47,009 nucleotides of DNA from NCBI GenBank assembly GCA_002490665.1, contig DKUL01000010.1, positions 21,814 through 68,822 of the forward strand, given 5' to 3'. The notes beneath the pieces are model-generated. The model made no database searches, was not told the DNA's origin, and saw only the letters and a list, made by a program, of their open reading frames with translations. This document shows positions 8,147-17,100 of this stretch, piece by piece; positions within the stretch are counted from its first letter, which is position 1; the number at the start of each line of letters is the position of its first letter. A program made the translations under genes and the position numbers. The stretch comes from Lachnospiraceae bacterium UBA7205. Lineage in GTDB: Bacteria; Bacillota; Clostridia; Lachnospirales; Lachnospiraceae.

Positions 8147-9265
8147 ATGAGAGCATTAGGTATTGTACTGGCGGGAGGAAACAGCAGGAAGATGGGAGAA
8201 CTTTCCCATAAGAGGGCGATTTCAGCCATGCCGATAGCAGGAAGTTATAGAAGTATTGATTTTGTGCTGAGTAACATGTCCAACTCACACATCCAGAAGG
8301 TTGCGGTTATCACACAGTATAATTCAAGAAGCCTTCATGAGCATCTGAGTTCCTCAAAATGGTGGGATTTCGGACGAAAGCAGGGAGGTCTGTACACCTT
8401 TACACCGACAGTTACCCCGGATAACAGCAACTGGTATCAGGGAACGGCGGATAGTATTTACCAGAATCTCCTGTTCTTAAAGAGAAGCCATGAACCATAT
8501 GTAGTCATCGCGACTGGCGACTGTGTCTACAAGATGGATTTCAATAAAGTTTTGGAGTACCACATTGCAAAAAAGGCAGACATCACTGTCGTTGTGAAGG
8601 AGATGCCCGAGGATGCGGATGTGGACAGGTACGGTGTTGTCAAGATGAATGACGACGGACGTATCGAGGAGTTCGAGGAGAAGCCCATGGTGGCAAAGTC
8701 AAAGACGGTGTCATGCGGCATCTATGTCATCAGGCGCAGGCAGCTCATCGAACTGATTGAGAAGAGCGCTGAGGAGGGAAGGCACGACCTGGTGCAGGAC
8801 ATCCTGATACGCTATAAAGATTTAAAGCGAATATACGGTTACAGGATTGAATCATATTGGAGAAATATCGCGACCGTGGAGGATTACTTCGGGACCAACA
8901 TGGATTTCCTCAAAAAGGACATCCGCGATTATTTCTTCAAGCAGTATCCGGACGTATATTCCAAGGTTGACGACCTGCCGCCGGCAAAATACAACCCGGG
9001 ATCCCGGGTTCGCAACAGCCTCATTTCAAGCGGCTGCATTGTAAACGGCACGGTAGAGAATTCCATCCTGTTCAAGGAGGTATTTGTCGGCAACAATTGT
9101 ACCATTAAAAACTCGATCATTTTAAATGACGTGTATCTAGGCGATAACACCCACATTGAAAACTGTATTGTAGAGAGCCGTGATACGATTCGGGCAAATT
9201 CCCACCACGTCGGGGAGACCGGCATTAAAGTCGTGGTGGAAAAAAATGAGCGGTATGTTCTATAA
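8147..9265 (+). CDS. glgD: Glycogen biosynthesis protein GlgD (ADP-glucose pyrophosphorylase partner subunit)
   Basis: GlgD is homologous to GlgC and partners with it as a regulatory subunit in Firmicutes. The 372-residue product keeps the fold: an N-terminal transferase domain with ATGDCVYKMDF, then C-terminal beta-helix repeats (VENSILFKEVFVG, IKNSIILNDVYLG). The nucleotide-binding signature is degenerate: GGNSRKMGELSHKRA replaces GGxGxRLxxLTxxRAKPA. That loss is typical of GlgD and suggests weak or no catalysis on its own. It starts 23 bp after glgC with a purine-rich site (GGAGAGGGAAA) just before the ATG, and it is followed closely by spoVG. Confidence 0.94.
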   Translation: MRALGIVLAGGNSRKMGELSHKRAISAMPIAGSYRSIDFVLSNMSNSHIQKVAVITQYNSRSLHEHLSSSKWWDFGRKQGGLYTFTPTVTPDNSNWYQGTADSIYQNLLFLKRSHEPYVVIATGDCVYKMDFNKVLEYHIAKKADITVVVKEMPEDADVDRYGVVKMNDDGRIEEFEEKPMVAKSKTVSCGIYVIRRRQLIELIEKSAEEGRHDLVQDILIRYKDLKRIYGYRIESYWRNIATVEDYFGTNMDFLKKDIRDYFFKQYPDVYSKVDDLPPAKYNPGSRVRNSLISSGCIVNGTVENSILFKEVFVGNNCTIKNSIILNDVYLGDNTHIENCIVESRDTIRANSHHVGETGIKVVVEKNERYVL

Positions 9266-9313
9266 GGTACAAGAATAAACAAAGTGAAAGACTTGCAAAA
9301 GGGGGACAAAAGA

Positions 9314-9589
9314 ATGAGGATAACAGATGTTCGCGTTCGCAAAATTACAAAAGAGGGCAAAATGAAAGCAGTGGTTTCTATTACACTTGATGATGAATTT
9401 GTAGTTCATGACATCAAGGTCATCGAGGGTGAAAAGGGTCTTTTCATCGCGATGCCAAGCAAGAAATCCGCGGATGGAGAGTACAGGGATATCGCCCATC
9501 CAATCAATTCCAACACAAGAGATACGATTCAGAAAACGATTCTCGAAAGCTACGAGAAAGCACTCCTGGAGCCGGACGAGGAAGTTTAG
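9314..9589 (+). CDS. spoVG: SpoVG-family RNA/DNA-binding regulator
   Basis: SpoVG is a small nucleic-acid-binding regulator in Firmicutes, linked to sporulation-septum control in Bacillus and to virulence genes in cocci. I take the ATG at 9314, after GGGGGACAAAAGA, giving 91 residues beginning MRITDVRVRKI. Family hallmarks are visible: the N-terminal ITDVRVR strand, SITLDDEFVVHDIKVIEG, the FIAMPSKK motif and the DIAHPI stretch. A GTG at 9284 would extend it by ten residues but lacks the ribosome site. It ends the glgC-glgD-spoVG run and is followed by a terminator. Confidence 0.95.
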   Translation: MRITDVRVRKITKEGKMKAVVSITLDDEFVVHDIKVIEGEKGLFIAMPSKKSADGEYRDIAHPINSNTRDTIQKTILESYEKALLEPDEEV

Positions 9590-9616
9590 GATTATTGATG
9601 CTTATAAAATGTGGGT

Positions 9617-9651
9617 AAAAAGGCCATCCGTTACAGTGGATGGCTTTTGTT
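9617..9651 (+). terminator. Terminator after spoVG
   Basis: GCCATCC and GGATGGC form a strong stem flanked by A and T runs, typical of intrinsic termination for the glgC-glgD-spoVG transcript. Confidence 0.88.
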
Positions 9652-9694
9652 TTTCCCATCTGATTGAGGAACTGTTAAGAAATGGGAGGTACCA

Positions 9695-10891
9695 ATGAAA
9701 AAAAGGCATTTTCACATGCGGCGTTGCATGGCGGCATGGATGGGTATGGGGCTGCTGTTATGGATTTGTATGTGCACTTTTGAAAGCCATTTGGACAAGG
9801 CTGTGGCAAAAGGGCAGGAGGACGGGGCACCGCATGAGGTTTATGATAAGGATGACAGGCTGGAGCTTCTTGCCGCGGATGATGAAAGGCACAGCCCGGT
9901 CAACAGTCATCTGGGCAATCAGTACCAATGGGGGATTCTGTACCAGTATCCGGAGGAGGAAATCGCCGAGAGCACGCACGCGGTTTTTGACAGGAAGAAT
10001 CGTCTCTGCTATGCGCTGGGATATTCTGCCAGTATCCTCAGCGGCGAGCGCAGCTATTGTGAGGAACGGGTTTATGAGTGGGATGACAAGGCGCGCACCT
10101 GCCGCCAGATTTACTATAAATCGACTGGTGTGCCATATGGCGACGGATATTATGTGGCGCACCGCTATATGTTTGATGTCAGAAATTATCAGTTTTCGGC
10201 GGACGGCAAGGTTTTGTCTGAGATTTCCTACAGCCGTGAGGTCGGCTCTGACCAGTTTGGCTACTCTGAGGAACTGTTCTTTGACCGCGCATACCAGGCG
10301 GAATATGACGGTGAGCGGCTGGTGGAGGAGCTGTGGTGTGTCGACTACTGGGGTTCAAACGAATCGGGGGCGTGGAAGTATTATGTATATCAGTATGATG
10401 ATGCGGGAAACTGTATACTGAAAGTGATTGCGGAGGAGGACGACATCACGCTCCACTGCTATGAGTATGATGAAAAAGGCAGCCTGACAGACGAGTACGG
10501 TTACCTTGTCAAGGAGGACTGGGAGCTGGAATGTGCGGATGGGAGTGTGATTTATTTTCGTCCCGAGTGGCAGAAGCCGGCAGTAAAGAAAGTGGCGGCA
10601 GACGGGACAGTGGAGAGGGAACTGTATTATTTTAAAGTAACAGATATGGGACAGCAACACTACCTGATGCCCGAGGACGTGGAGGACACGGTGGATGACC
10701 ACAAATATACAGTCAGGCCGGGCGACTGCCTCCGCAATATCGCATATAAAAACTATGGCGACGCATCCTATTACAGCCTCCTGTACTATTTAAACAGGGA
10801 TGTTATCGGTCCGGATGAAAACCTGATTCTGACAGGCACGCGCCTGGTGGTGCCGGAGGTGGGCAGCGTCAAGGATACCAGGGCGAATTAA
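9695..10891 (+). CDS. Membrane-anchored or exported protein with C-terminal LysM domain
   Basis: The product has 398 residues. A basic N-terminus (KKRHFHMRR) and hydrophobic stretch at about 13-28 form a signal anchor or signal peptide. The long middle region is rich in Tyr, Asp and Glu with repeated YEYDEKG/YQYDDAGN elements, like YD/RHS-type beta repeats. A LysM domain at about 344-391 (YTVRPGDCLRNIAYKNYG) should bind peptidoglycan. Function is unknown; a cell-wall-attached surface protein is the likeliest reading. The ATG follows GGGAGGTACC. It stands after the spoVG terminator and is transcribed towards the DUF6472 gene. Confidence 0.7.
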   Translation: MKKRHFHMRRCMAAWMGMGLLLWICMCTFESHLDKAVAKGQEDGAPHEVYDKDDRLELLAADDERHSPVNSHLGNQYQWGILYQYPEEEIAESTHAVFDRKNRLCYALGYSASILSGERSYCEERVYEWDDKARTCRQIYYKSTGVPYGDGYYVAHRYMFDVRNYQFSADGKVLSEISYSREVGSDQFGYSEELFFDRAYQAEYDGERLVEELWCVDYWGSNESGAWKYYVYQYDDAGNCILKVIAEEDDITLHCYEYDEKGSLTDEYGYLVKEDWELECADGSVIYFRPEWQKPAVKKVAADGTVERELYYFKVTDMGQQHYLMPEDVEDTVDDHKYTVRPGDCLRNIAYKNYGDASYYSLLYYLNRDVIGPDENLILTGTRLVVPEVGSVKDTRAN

Positions 10892-10929
10892 ATGAATGGG
10901 TGTGTGCCGATGTTTATTTGCCTAAAATG

Positions 10930-11000
10930 CCGATATCGTGTATACTGATATCGGATAATGAATCAAGTTCATGACCGAAATGGTTATGATGTGGTCATGA
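10930..11000. promoter_or_regulatory. Two perfect inverted repeats before the DUF6472 gene
   Basis: CCGATATC(9 nt)GATATCGG at 10930-10954 and TCATGACC(16 nt)GGTCATGA at 10969-11000 are 8-bp perfect inverted repeats in the 144-bp gap after the LysM gene. They may be a weak terminator and an operator. No T-run follows either one. Confidence 0.4.
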
Positions 11001-11035
11001 TGACAAAAAAGATGCTTCGGGAGGCATGGAATAAA

Positions 11036-11215
11036 ATGGGAAGTTCAAATTGTGACACTTGTGCATATAATGTATATGACGAGGAAGACGAGTGCTATTA
11101 TTGCGAGGCGAATATGGACGAGGACGACATGGTGCGCGTGATGGAGCGGCAGTACAAGGAGTGTCCTTTTTACACAAATGGGGACGAGTATGCGGTGGTT
11201 CGGAAACAGATTTAA
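11036..11215 (+). CDS. Small cysteine-rich protein, DUF6472-like
   Basis: A 59-residue acidic protein has four paired cysteines, CDTC (6, 9) and CYYC (20, 23), and a fifth at 43. The pairs suggest a zinc or other metal knuckle. I recognise the pattern from the DUF6472 family of Lachnospiraceae; its role is unknown. I chose the ATG at 11036 because the Cys motif follows closely and GGGAGG lies 11 nt upstream. The frame stays open back to 10958, adding 26 residues that include the inverted repeats. Its end overlaps an upstream extension of the pth frame. Confidence 0.6.
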   Translation: MGSSNCDTCAYNVYDEEDECYYCEANMDEDDMVRVMERQYKECPFYTNGDEYAVVRKQI

Positions 11216-11342
11216 GGCATTTGGCAGACTGCGGGACAAAAAGACAGACATACCGGAAAAGACGGTTGCGGCGGCCGAGACAGAAATAGAGACAAAAGTA
11301 AAGACAGGTCAGGATTCAGATACACAGGGACGGGGAGTGAAG

Positions 11343-11921
11343 ATGGTTATCATAGCAGGGCTTGGAAATCCCACAAGGGAATACGAAAATACGCGCCATA
11401 ATATCGGATTTATGGCGATTGACGCGCTTGCGGACAAATATAATATCAGCGTGATGGACTGTAAGCACAAGGCATTGACAGGAAAAGGCATAATAAACGG
11501 GGTCAAGGTGGTGCTGGTGAAGCCGCTCACCTATATGAATTTAAGCGGTGAGGCAGTCCGCGCCGTGGCGGATTACTATAAGGTGGATACAGAGAGTGAA
11601 CTGATTGTCATATACGACGATGTCAGCCTTGACGTAGGACAATTGCGCATCCGCAAGAAGGGCAGCGCGGGCGGGCATAACGGCATCAAGAATATCATTG
11701 CCAGCCTGAATGACGACACGTTCCTGCGCATCAAGATTGGTGTCGGCGAGAAGCCCAGGGGATATGACCTGGCGGACTATGTGCTCGGACATTTCAGCAA
11801 GGAGGAGCTGGAAGTGATGCGTGAGAGCCTTGAGAAAGTGGACGGGGCAGTGAACCTGATGCTTGCGGACAAGGTGGACGAGGCAATGAATCAGTACAAC
11901 AAAAAGTCAAAAGTTGAATAG
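11343..11921 (+). CDS. pth: Peptidyl-tRNA hydrolase
   Basis: Pth cleaves peptidyl-tRNA released by stalled ribosomes, recycling tRNA. From the ATG at 11343, after GGACGGGGAGTGAAG, it is 192 residues, the usual size. Active-site residues are present: Asn9 in GLGNP, the catalytic His19 in TRHNIGF, the PLTYMNLSG motif, and Asp92-Asp93 in VIYDDVSL. GSAGGHNGIKNI is also intact. The same frame extends upstream to 11178 (start at 11190 possible) as a basic, non-family sequence overlapping the DUF6472 gene end; I treat this as untranslated. It is followed by mfd, a common pth-mfd order in Firmicutes. Confidence 0.95.
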   Translation: MVIIAGLGNPTREYENTRHNIGFMAIDALADKYNISVMDCKHKALTGKGIINGVKVVLVKPLTYMNLSGEAVRAVADYYKVDTESELIVIYDDVSLDVGQLRIRKKGSAGGHNGIKNIIASLNDDTFLRIKIGVGEKPRGYDLADYVLGHFSKEELEVMRESLEKVDGAVNLMLADKVDEAMNQYNKKSKVE

Positions 11922-11986
11922 TGTGAGAAGAACTTCTAGCCACTCACAGCAAAGGCTGTTTCGTGGAGAAGTTCTATGTCTCACAC
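11921..11986. repeat. 66-bp inverted repeat after pth
   Basis: GTGTGAGA-AG-AACTTCT is mirrored by AGAAGTT-CTATG-TCTCACAC, with an inner AGCC/GGCT. It starts at the pth stop codon and could be an RNA hairpin in the pth-mfd spacer. Confidence 0.5.
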
Positions 11987-11989
11987 AGG

Positions 11990-12015
11990 AAAAACGCCAA
12001 AAACGAGCGTTTTTC
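11990..12015 (+). terminator. Probable terminator or attenuator between pth and mfd
   Basis: AAAAACGC and GCGTTTTT form an 8-bp stem with a T-run, 68 nt before the mfd start. A further hairpin, GAGATTCCGC/GCGAAATCTC, follows at about 12026-12048. Transcription into mfd may therefore be partly reduced. Confidence 0.6.
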
Positions 12016-12082
12016 ATCCGGATATGAGATTCCGCAAAGCGAAATCTCGGAGAATAGATTGGAAGCTGCATGGGGGAATAAA

Positions 12083-15000
12083 ATGAACACATTATTGGCA
12101 CCGCTTAAGGAGCTTGGCGAGTACGAGGAAATTGTAAAGGTTCTGGCTAAGAAGAGTGGGAAGGTAAGCGTCAGCGGCTGTGTGGATTCGCAGAAGCTTC
12201 ATATGGTATACGGCACCGACAGGGACTATGATGTGAAGCTGATAGTGACATACAGTGATATCAGGGCGCGGGAGCTTCTTGAGGACTGCCGCCTGTACTG
12301 CCGGGAATCATATTTTTATCCGGCAAAGGACTTGATATTCTATCAGGCGGACGTGCACGGCAACCAGCTGGTGAAGGAGCGCATCGAGGTGCAGCGCAGG
12401 ATTCTCGAGGGCAATCCGGTCACGATTGTCACCACGTTTGCCGCCCTGATGGCACACCAGCTCCCATTGTCCATCCTGGAGGACAACATTGTCTGCATTG
12501 GCAGGGACAGCGTCATTGAGGAGCGTGCACTTGCGCGGAAACTGGTGGCAATGGGATATGAGAAAAATTATCAGGTCGAGGCGCCGGGGCAGTTTTCGGT
12601 GCGCGGCGGTATTTTTGATATTTTTGACCTCACGTCCGAGAATCCTGTCCGCATTGAACTGTGGGGGGACGAGATTGAGTCCATCCGTACATTTGATGTG
12701 CTGAGCCAGCGTTCCATTGAAGAAAACATGACACAGGTGTCAGTTTATCCGGCGGCGGAGCTGATATTGAGCCAGTCCGTGCTGGATGCGGGATTTCGCA
12801 GGATTGAGAAGGACTGCAAGGAGCAGGCGAAAAGGTTCAGGGAGCGGACGATGCCGGAAGAGGCGCACAGGCTGGAAACGGCAGTGCGGGATTTGACGGA
12901 ACAGGTGACACAGTTCCAGAGCCTTGTCAACCTGGACAGCTATATCAATTATTTTTACGAGGATACCATGTCGTTTCTTGACCTGTTCCGGAACAGGCAG
13001 TGCTGCGTCTATCTTGACGAGCCGCTGCGTATCGAGGAGCATGCAAGGGCTGTGGAGCTGGAATTTCGGGAGAGCATGACCAGCCGCGCGGAAAAGGGAT
13101 ATATCCTGCCGCGGCAGATGGAGGTGCTTTTTCCGGTGCAGGAAATTATGGCAAGGCTTGAGAAAGAGCGCATTCTTGCACTCTCCGCCATGGAGTTTAA
13201 GGGATTTGGCATCAAGTTCGCGAACCGGTTCGGCATCAATGCGAGAAATATTTCTTCCTACAACAGCAGCTTTGCAGAGCTGGTAAAGGATTTGAAGCAT
13301 TTTAAGAAGCACGGTTACCGGGTGCTGGTACTGTCCGCGTCGGCGACGCGCGCGAAGCGGCTTGCCACGGACTTTATGGACGAGGGGCTTGTCGCCTTTT
13401 ACTCGGAGGATTCGGACAGGACATTGCAGGCGGGGGAAATCATGACCTACCACGGCTCTGTCCTGAAAGGGTTTGAGTACCCTTTGTTAAAGTTTGTCGT
13501 GATTTCCGAGACGGACATTTTCGGGAAACAGCAGCGCAAAAAAAAGAAAAAGACGTATGAGGGGCAGAAAATCCGTGACTTTTCGGACCTCAAGGTGGGC
13601 GATTATGTCGTGCATGAAAACCATGGCCTCGGCGTCTATAAGGGAATCGAAAAGGTTGAGGTTGACAAGGTCGTCAAGGATTACATCAAGATTGAGTACC
13701 GCGACGGCGGTAATCTGTATGTCCTTGCGACCGGGCTGGATGTCATTCAGAAATATGCCTCGTCCGACGCGGCGAAGAAACCGAAGCTGAACAAGCTTGG
13801 CACACAGGAGTGGGTGAAGACAAAGTCAAGGGTAAAGACTGCCATCAACGAGGTGGCAAAGGACCTTGTGGAGCTGTATGCCGTCCGCCAGCAGAAACAG
13901 GGATTTATCTTTAGCAGGGACACGGTATGGCAGCAGGAGTTTGAGGAGATGTTTCCGTTTGAGGAGACGGGAGACCAGCTGCTTGCCATCGAGGCGACAA
14001 AAAGCGACATGGAGAGTCCGCGCATCATGGACCGCCTGATTTGCGGCGATGTGGGCTACGGCAAGACGGAGATTGCCATACGTGCCGCGTTCAAGGCGGT
14101 TCAGGACGGCAAACAGGTCGCATATCTCGTGCCGACCACTATTCTGGCGCAGCAGCATTACAATACGTTTGTGCAGCGCATGAAGGATTTTCCGGTGCGC
14201 ATTGAGATGATGTCGCGCTTCCGGACAGCGGGCGAGATGAAAAAGACCATGGAGGGACTGAAAAAGGGGCTGGTGGACATTGTTATCGGCACGCACAGGC
14301 TTTTGTCGGCAGACGTCGTTTACAAGGATCTGGGGCTGCTGGTGATTGACGAGGAGCAGCGTTTTGGCGTGCGCCACAAGGAGAAGATTAAGCAGATTAA
14401 GGATGATGTGGATGTGCTGACCCTGACCGCGACGCCGATTCCGCGGACACTGCACATGAGCCTTGTGGGAATCCGCGACATGAGCGTGCTCGAGGAGGCG
14501 CCGGGCGAGCGGCAGCCGATACAGACCTATGTCATGGAGTACAACGAGGAGATGGTGCGCGAGGCAATCGTGCGCGAGCTGTCCAGGCAGGGGCAGGTGT
14601 ATTATGTGTACAACCGCGTGAACAACATCGAGGACATCACGAACCAGGTTGCGAACCTGGTGCCGGAGGCGAGTGTGGCATACGCGCATGGGCAGATGAA
14701 GGAGCATGAGCTTGAGAAAATTATGTTTGACTTTATCAATGGGGACATTGATGTCCTGGTGGCGACGACCATCATAGAGACCGGACTGGATATCTCCAAT
14801 GTCAACACCATGATTATCCATGACTCGGATGCGATGGGGCTTTCCCAGCTCTACCAGCTGCGTGGGCGCGTGGGGCGTTCCAACCGCACGTCCTATGCTT
14901 TCCTGATGTATAAAAAAGACAAGATGCTCAAGGAAGTGGCGGAGAAACGTCTTCAGGCAATCCGCGAGTTCACGGATTTGGGCAGCGGCTTCAAGATTGC

Positions 15001-15637
15001 CATGCGCGACCTGGAAATCAGGGGGGCGGGCAACCTGCTGGGCGAGCGCCAGCATGGGCACATGGAGGCAGTCGGCTATGACCTGTACTGCAAAATGCTC
15101 AACGAGGCAGTCAAGACACTTAAGGGGACGAAAAAGGTGGATGCGGACTTCGGCACGTATGTTGATATGGATGTCGATGCGTTTATCCCGCCGGAGTATA
15201 TTGTAAATGAAGTCCAGAAGCTTGACATTTACAAGCGTATAGCAAGCCTTGAGAATGAGGCAGAGTGCGACGACATGAGAAAGGAACTCAAGGACCGTTT
15301 TGGGGCAGTGCCGAAATCGGTCGAGAACCTGATTCAGATATCGCTGATACGCGTCACGGCGCACAAGCGGTACGTGACGGAAATCAAGGGAAAGGTCGGC
15401 CAGGTTACATTCCTGATGGAGCCGTATGCGCCCGTGCACGTCGAGCGGCTTCCGGAGCTGATGGCAAAGTACAAGGGGGTTCTGGAATTTTCTGCAAAGG
15501 GTACGCCGAATTTCGTGCTGCGGTACAAAAAAAACGGCCTGATAGAGAAAGAGGCGGAGCTGATGATGGCATACACGGACAGGGTTCTTGCGGACATGGC
15601 AGTGCTGTATGACGATGGCGGCGGGGCATCACCGTAA
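12083..15637 (+). CDS. mfd: Transcription-repair coupling factor
   Basis: Mfd pushes stalled RNA polymerase off damaged DNA and recruits UvrA for nucleotide-excision repair. I start at the ATG at 12083 (after TGGGGGA), giving 1184 residues; an upstream in-frame start at 11963 would translate the hairpin leader. UvrB-like N-terminal domains come first. A CarD-like polymerase-interaction domain follows near 500-560 (VGDYVVHENHGLGVYKG). The translocase has Walker A GDVGYGKTE near 655, DEEQ near 756, and the helicase motif QLRGRVGRS. A C-terminal TRCF domain ends the protein. Nothing appears missing. Confidence 0.96.
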   Translation: MNTLLAPLKELGEYEEIVKVLAKKSGKVSVSGCVDSQKLHMVYGTDRDYDVKLIVTYSDIRARELLEDCRLYCRESYFYPAKDLIFYQADVHGNQLVKERIEVQRRILEGNPVTIVTTFAALMAHQLPLSILEDNIVCIGRDSVIEERALARKLVAMGYEKNYQVEAPGQFSVRGGIFDIFDLTSENPVRIELWGDEIESIRTFDVLSQRSIEENMTQVSVYPAAELILSQSVLDAGFRRIEKDCKEQAKRFRERTMPEEAHRLETAVRDLTEQVTQFQSLVNLDSYINYFYEDTMSFLDLFRNRQCCVYLDEPLRIEEHARAVELEFRESMTSRAEKGYILPRQMEVLFPVQEIMARLEKERILALSAMEFKGFGIKFANRFGINARNISSYNSSFAELVKDLKHFKKHGYRVLVLSASATRAKRLATDFMDEGLVAFYSEDSDRTLQAGEIMTYHGSVLKGFEYPLLKFVVISETDIFGKQQRKKKKKTYEGQKIRDFSDLKVGDYVVHENHGLGVYKGIEKVEVDKVVKDYIKIEYRDGGNLYVLATGLDVIQKYASSDAAKKPKLNKLGTQEWVKTKSRVKTAINEVAKDLVELYAVRQQKQGFIFSRDTVWQQEFEEMFPFEETGDQLLAIEATKSDMESPRIMDRLICGDVGYGKTEIAIRAAFKAVQDGKQVAYLVPTTILAQQHYNTFVQRMKDFPVRIEMMSRFRTAGEMKKTMEGLKKGLVDIVIGTHRLLSADVVYKDLGLLVIDEEQRFGVRHKEKIKQIKDDVDVLTLTATPIPRTLHMSLVGIRDMSVLEEAPGERQPIQTYVMEYNEEMVREAIVRELSRQGQVYYVYNRVNNIEDITNQVANLVPEASVAYAHGQMKEHELEKIMFDFINGDIDVLVATTIIETGLDISNVNTMIIHDSDAMGLSQLYQLRGRVGRSNRTSYAFLMYKKDKMLKEVAEKRLQAIREFTDLGSGFKIAMRDLEIRGAGNLLGERQHGHMEAVGYDLYCKMLNEAVKTLKGTKKVDADFGTYVDMDVDAFIPPEYIVNEVQKLDIYKRIASLENEAECDDMRKELKDRFGAVPKSVENLIQISLIRVTAHKRYVTEIKGKVGQVTFLMEPYAPVHVERLPELMAKYKGVLEFSAKGTPNFVLRYKKNGLIEKEAELMMAYTDRVLADMAVLYDDGGGASP

Positions 15638-15685
15638 AGCGCGCAGACAGAATATGTGTGGAAATACGAAAAAGGAGGATTTTAT

Positions 15686-16822
15686 ATGGAATACAGAAAA
15701 ATGGAGAACCTGGGAATCAGCACCTCGCTGCTTGGCTTTGGGTGCATGCGTTTCCCGACAAACACGGATGGCAGCATCAATGAGGAGGAAGCCCTTGCCA
15801 TGATAGACAGGGCATACCAGGCAGGGGTTACATATTTTGACACGGCATACCCTTACCACAACGGGAAGAGCGAGGTCGTGACCGGAAAGGCGCTTGCGCG
15901 CTATCCGAGGGATTCTTACTACCTGGCGACAAAGCTTCCGGTCTGGTCGGTAAAGACGATTGGTGATGTGGAGCGCATTTTTGAGGAACAGCTGCAGCGC
16001 CTTGACAAACAATATGTGGACTTTTACCTGATGCACGCGCTGGACAGCGAGCGGTGGAAAGTTGTGAAGGAGCTTGGCATTCTCGGGTACTGCGAGAAGC
16101 TGCGCGCGGCGGGAAAGATAAAATACATCGGTTTTTCGTTTCATGATGATTATGAGGTGTTTGAGGAAATCATCACTTCATACAAATGGGATTTCTGCCA
16201 GATACAGTTAAACTATATGGACAAAGACACACAGGCGACCCTGAAAGGGGTGGCGCTTGCAGAAAAGCTTGGCATTCCAATGGTGGTCATGGAGCCGGTG
16301 AAGGGCGGCTCGCTTGCAAGGCTTCCGCATGACGGCATTGATGAACGGTTCAAGACGGCGCGTCCCGGTGCGTCAACCTCGTCCTGGGCGCTGCGCTACG
16401 TCGGAAGCTTCGACAACGTGAAGGTTATCCTGAGCGGGATGACGACAATGGAGCAGGTGGCGGACAATCTCGCGACCTTTGACAGATTTGAACCACTGAG
16501 CAGTGCGGAGCAGGAGATAATTGCGCAGGTGGCGGATGCGCTGCGCAGCAGGGTGCAGAATGGCTGTACAGGATGCCAGTACTGTATGCCATGTCCGGCG
16601 GGCGTGGACATTCCGCAGTGTTTCCGCATTTGGAACCAGTACCACATTTATGAAAATGTAAATGAGACAAGATGGAACTGGACAAAAGCGATGGACGACG
16701 CGAAAAAGGCAAAGAACTGTGTCAAATGCGGAAAGTGCGAACAGGCATGTCCGCAGCATATTGCCATCAGGGCGGATTTGGAGCGGCTGCAAAAGGAACT
16801 GGATGACATAACAATGCAGTAA
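15686..16822 (+). CDS. Aldo/keto reductase with C-terminal 4Fe-4S ferredoxin domain
   Basis: The 379-residue product has a TIM-barrel aldo/keto reductase core with Asp52 and Tyr55 in FDTAYPY and a following Lys (TKLP). The C-terminal domain has cysteine clusters CTGCQYCMPCP (about 293-303) and CVKCGKCEQACP (about 345-356), which should hold iron-sulfur centres. Members of this family are common in anaerobes; the substrate is unknown. They probably couple NAD(P)H or ferredoxin-type electrons to carbonyl reduction. The ATG follows AAAGGAGG, and a terminator follows the gene. Confidence 0.9.
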   Translation: MEYRKMENLGISTSLLGFGCMRFPTNTDGSINEEEALAMIDRAYQAGVTYFDTAYPYHNGKSEVVTGKALARYPRDSYYLATKLPVWSVKTIGDVERIFEEQLQRLDKQYVDFYLMHALDSERWKVVKELGILGYCEKLRAAGKIKYIGFSFHDDYEVFEEIITSYKWDFCQIQLNYMDKDTQATLKGVALAEKLGIPMVVMEPVKGGSLARLPHDGIDERFKTARPGASTSSWALRYVGSFDNVKVILSGMTTMEQVADNLATFDRFEPLSSAEQEIIAQVADALRSRVQNGCTGCQYCMPCPAGVDIPQCFRIWNQYHIYENVNETRWNWTKAMDDAKKAKNCVKCGKCEQACPQHIAIRADLERLQKELDDITMQ

Positions 16823-16902
16823 ATAATTGGGAAAAGCACGAAGTTATGTAAATTCCAGCGACATTTTTTGCAGTATTCAGACAATTGAATGACGTACTTT
16901 GG

Positions 16903-16947
16903 CAGAGGAGGGAATATGTGTAATGTGACAATTTTCTCCTCTGTTTT
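16903..16947 (+). terminator. Terminator after aldo/keto reductase gene
   Basis: CAGAGGAG and CTCCTCTG pair around a 25-nt loop that can pair further (GGAAT/ATTTT), followed by TTTT. Confidence 0.7.
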
Positions 16948-17007
16948 ATGCCTGTTTTTCCGGGTGGGTAAGACACTTTTCACAAAATTAGAAGAAAATA
17001 AAACAAA

Positions 17008-17036
17008 TTGTAGAAATTATTGAAATAATATATTAT
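17008..17036 (+). promoter_or_regulatory. Putative promoter of the DUF4391-ATPase pair
   Basis: TTGTAG, a 17-nt spacer and TATTAT lie in a very AT-rich stretch 65 nt before the DUF4391 start. Confidence 0.5.
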
Positions 17037-17100
17037 AATAAATCTCGAACAGATTAACATAACAGGTTAACGTTCAAGGGTTGAAAGGGTGGTTGTTGCG

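Noticed and set aside
11178..11342. N-terminal extension of pth
   Set aside because: The extra 55 codons are not part of the family, overlap the DUF6472 gene, and a good ribosome site serves the 11343 ATG.
13826..15439. 537-codon open frame antisense to mfd
   Set aside because: It mirrors the strong codon bias of mfd on the other strand and has no motif.
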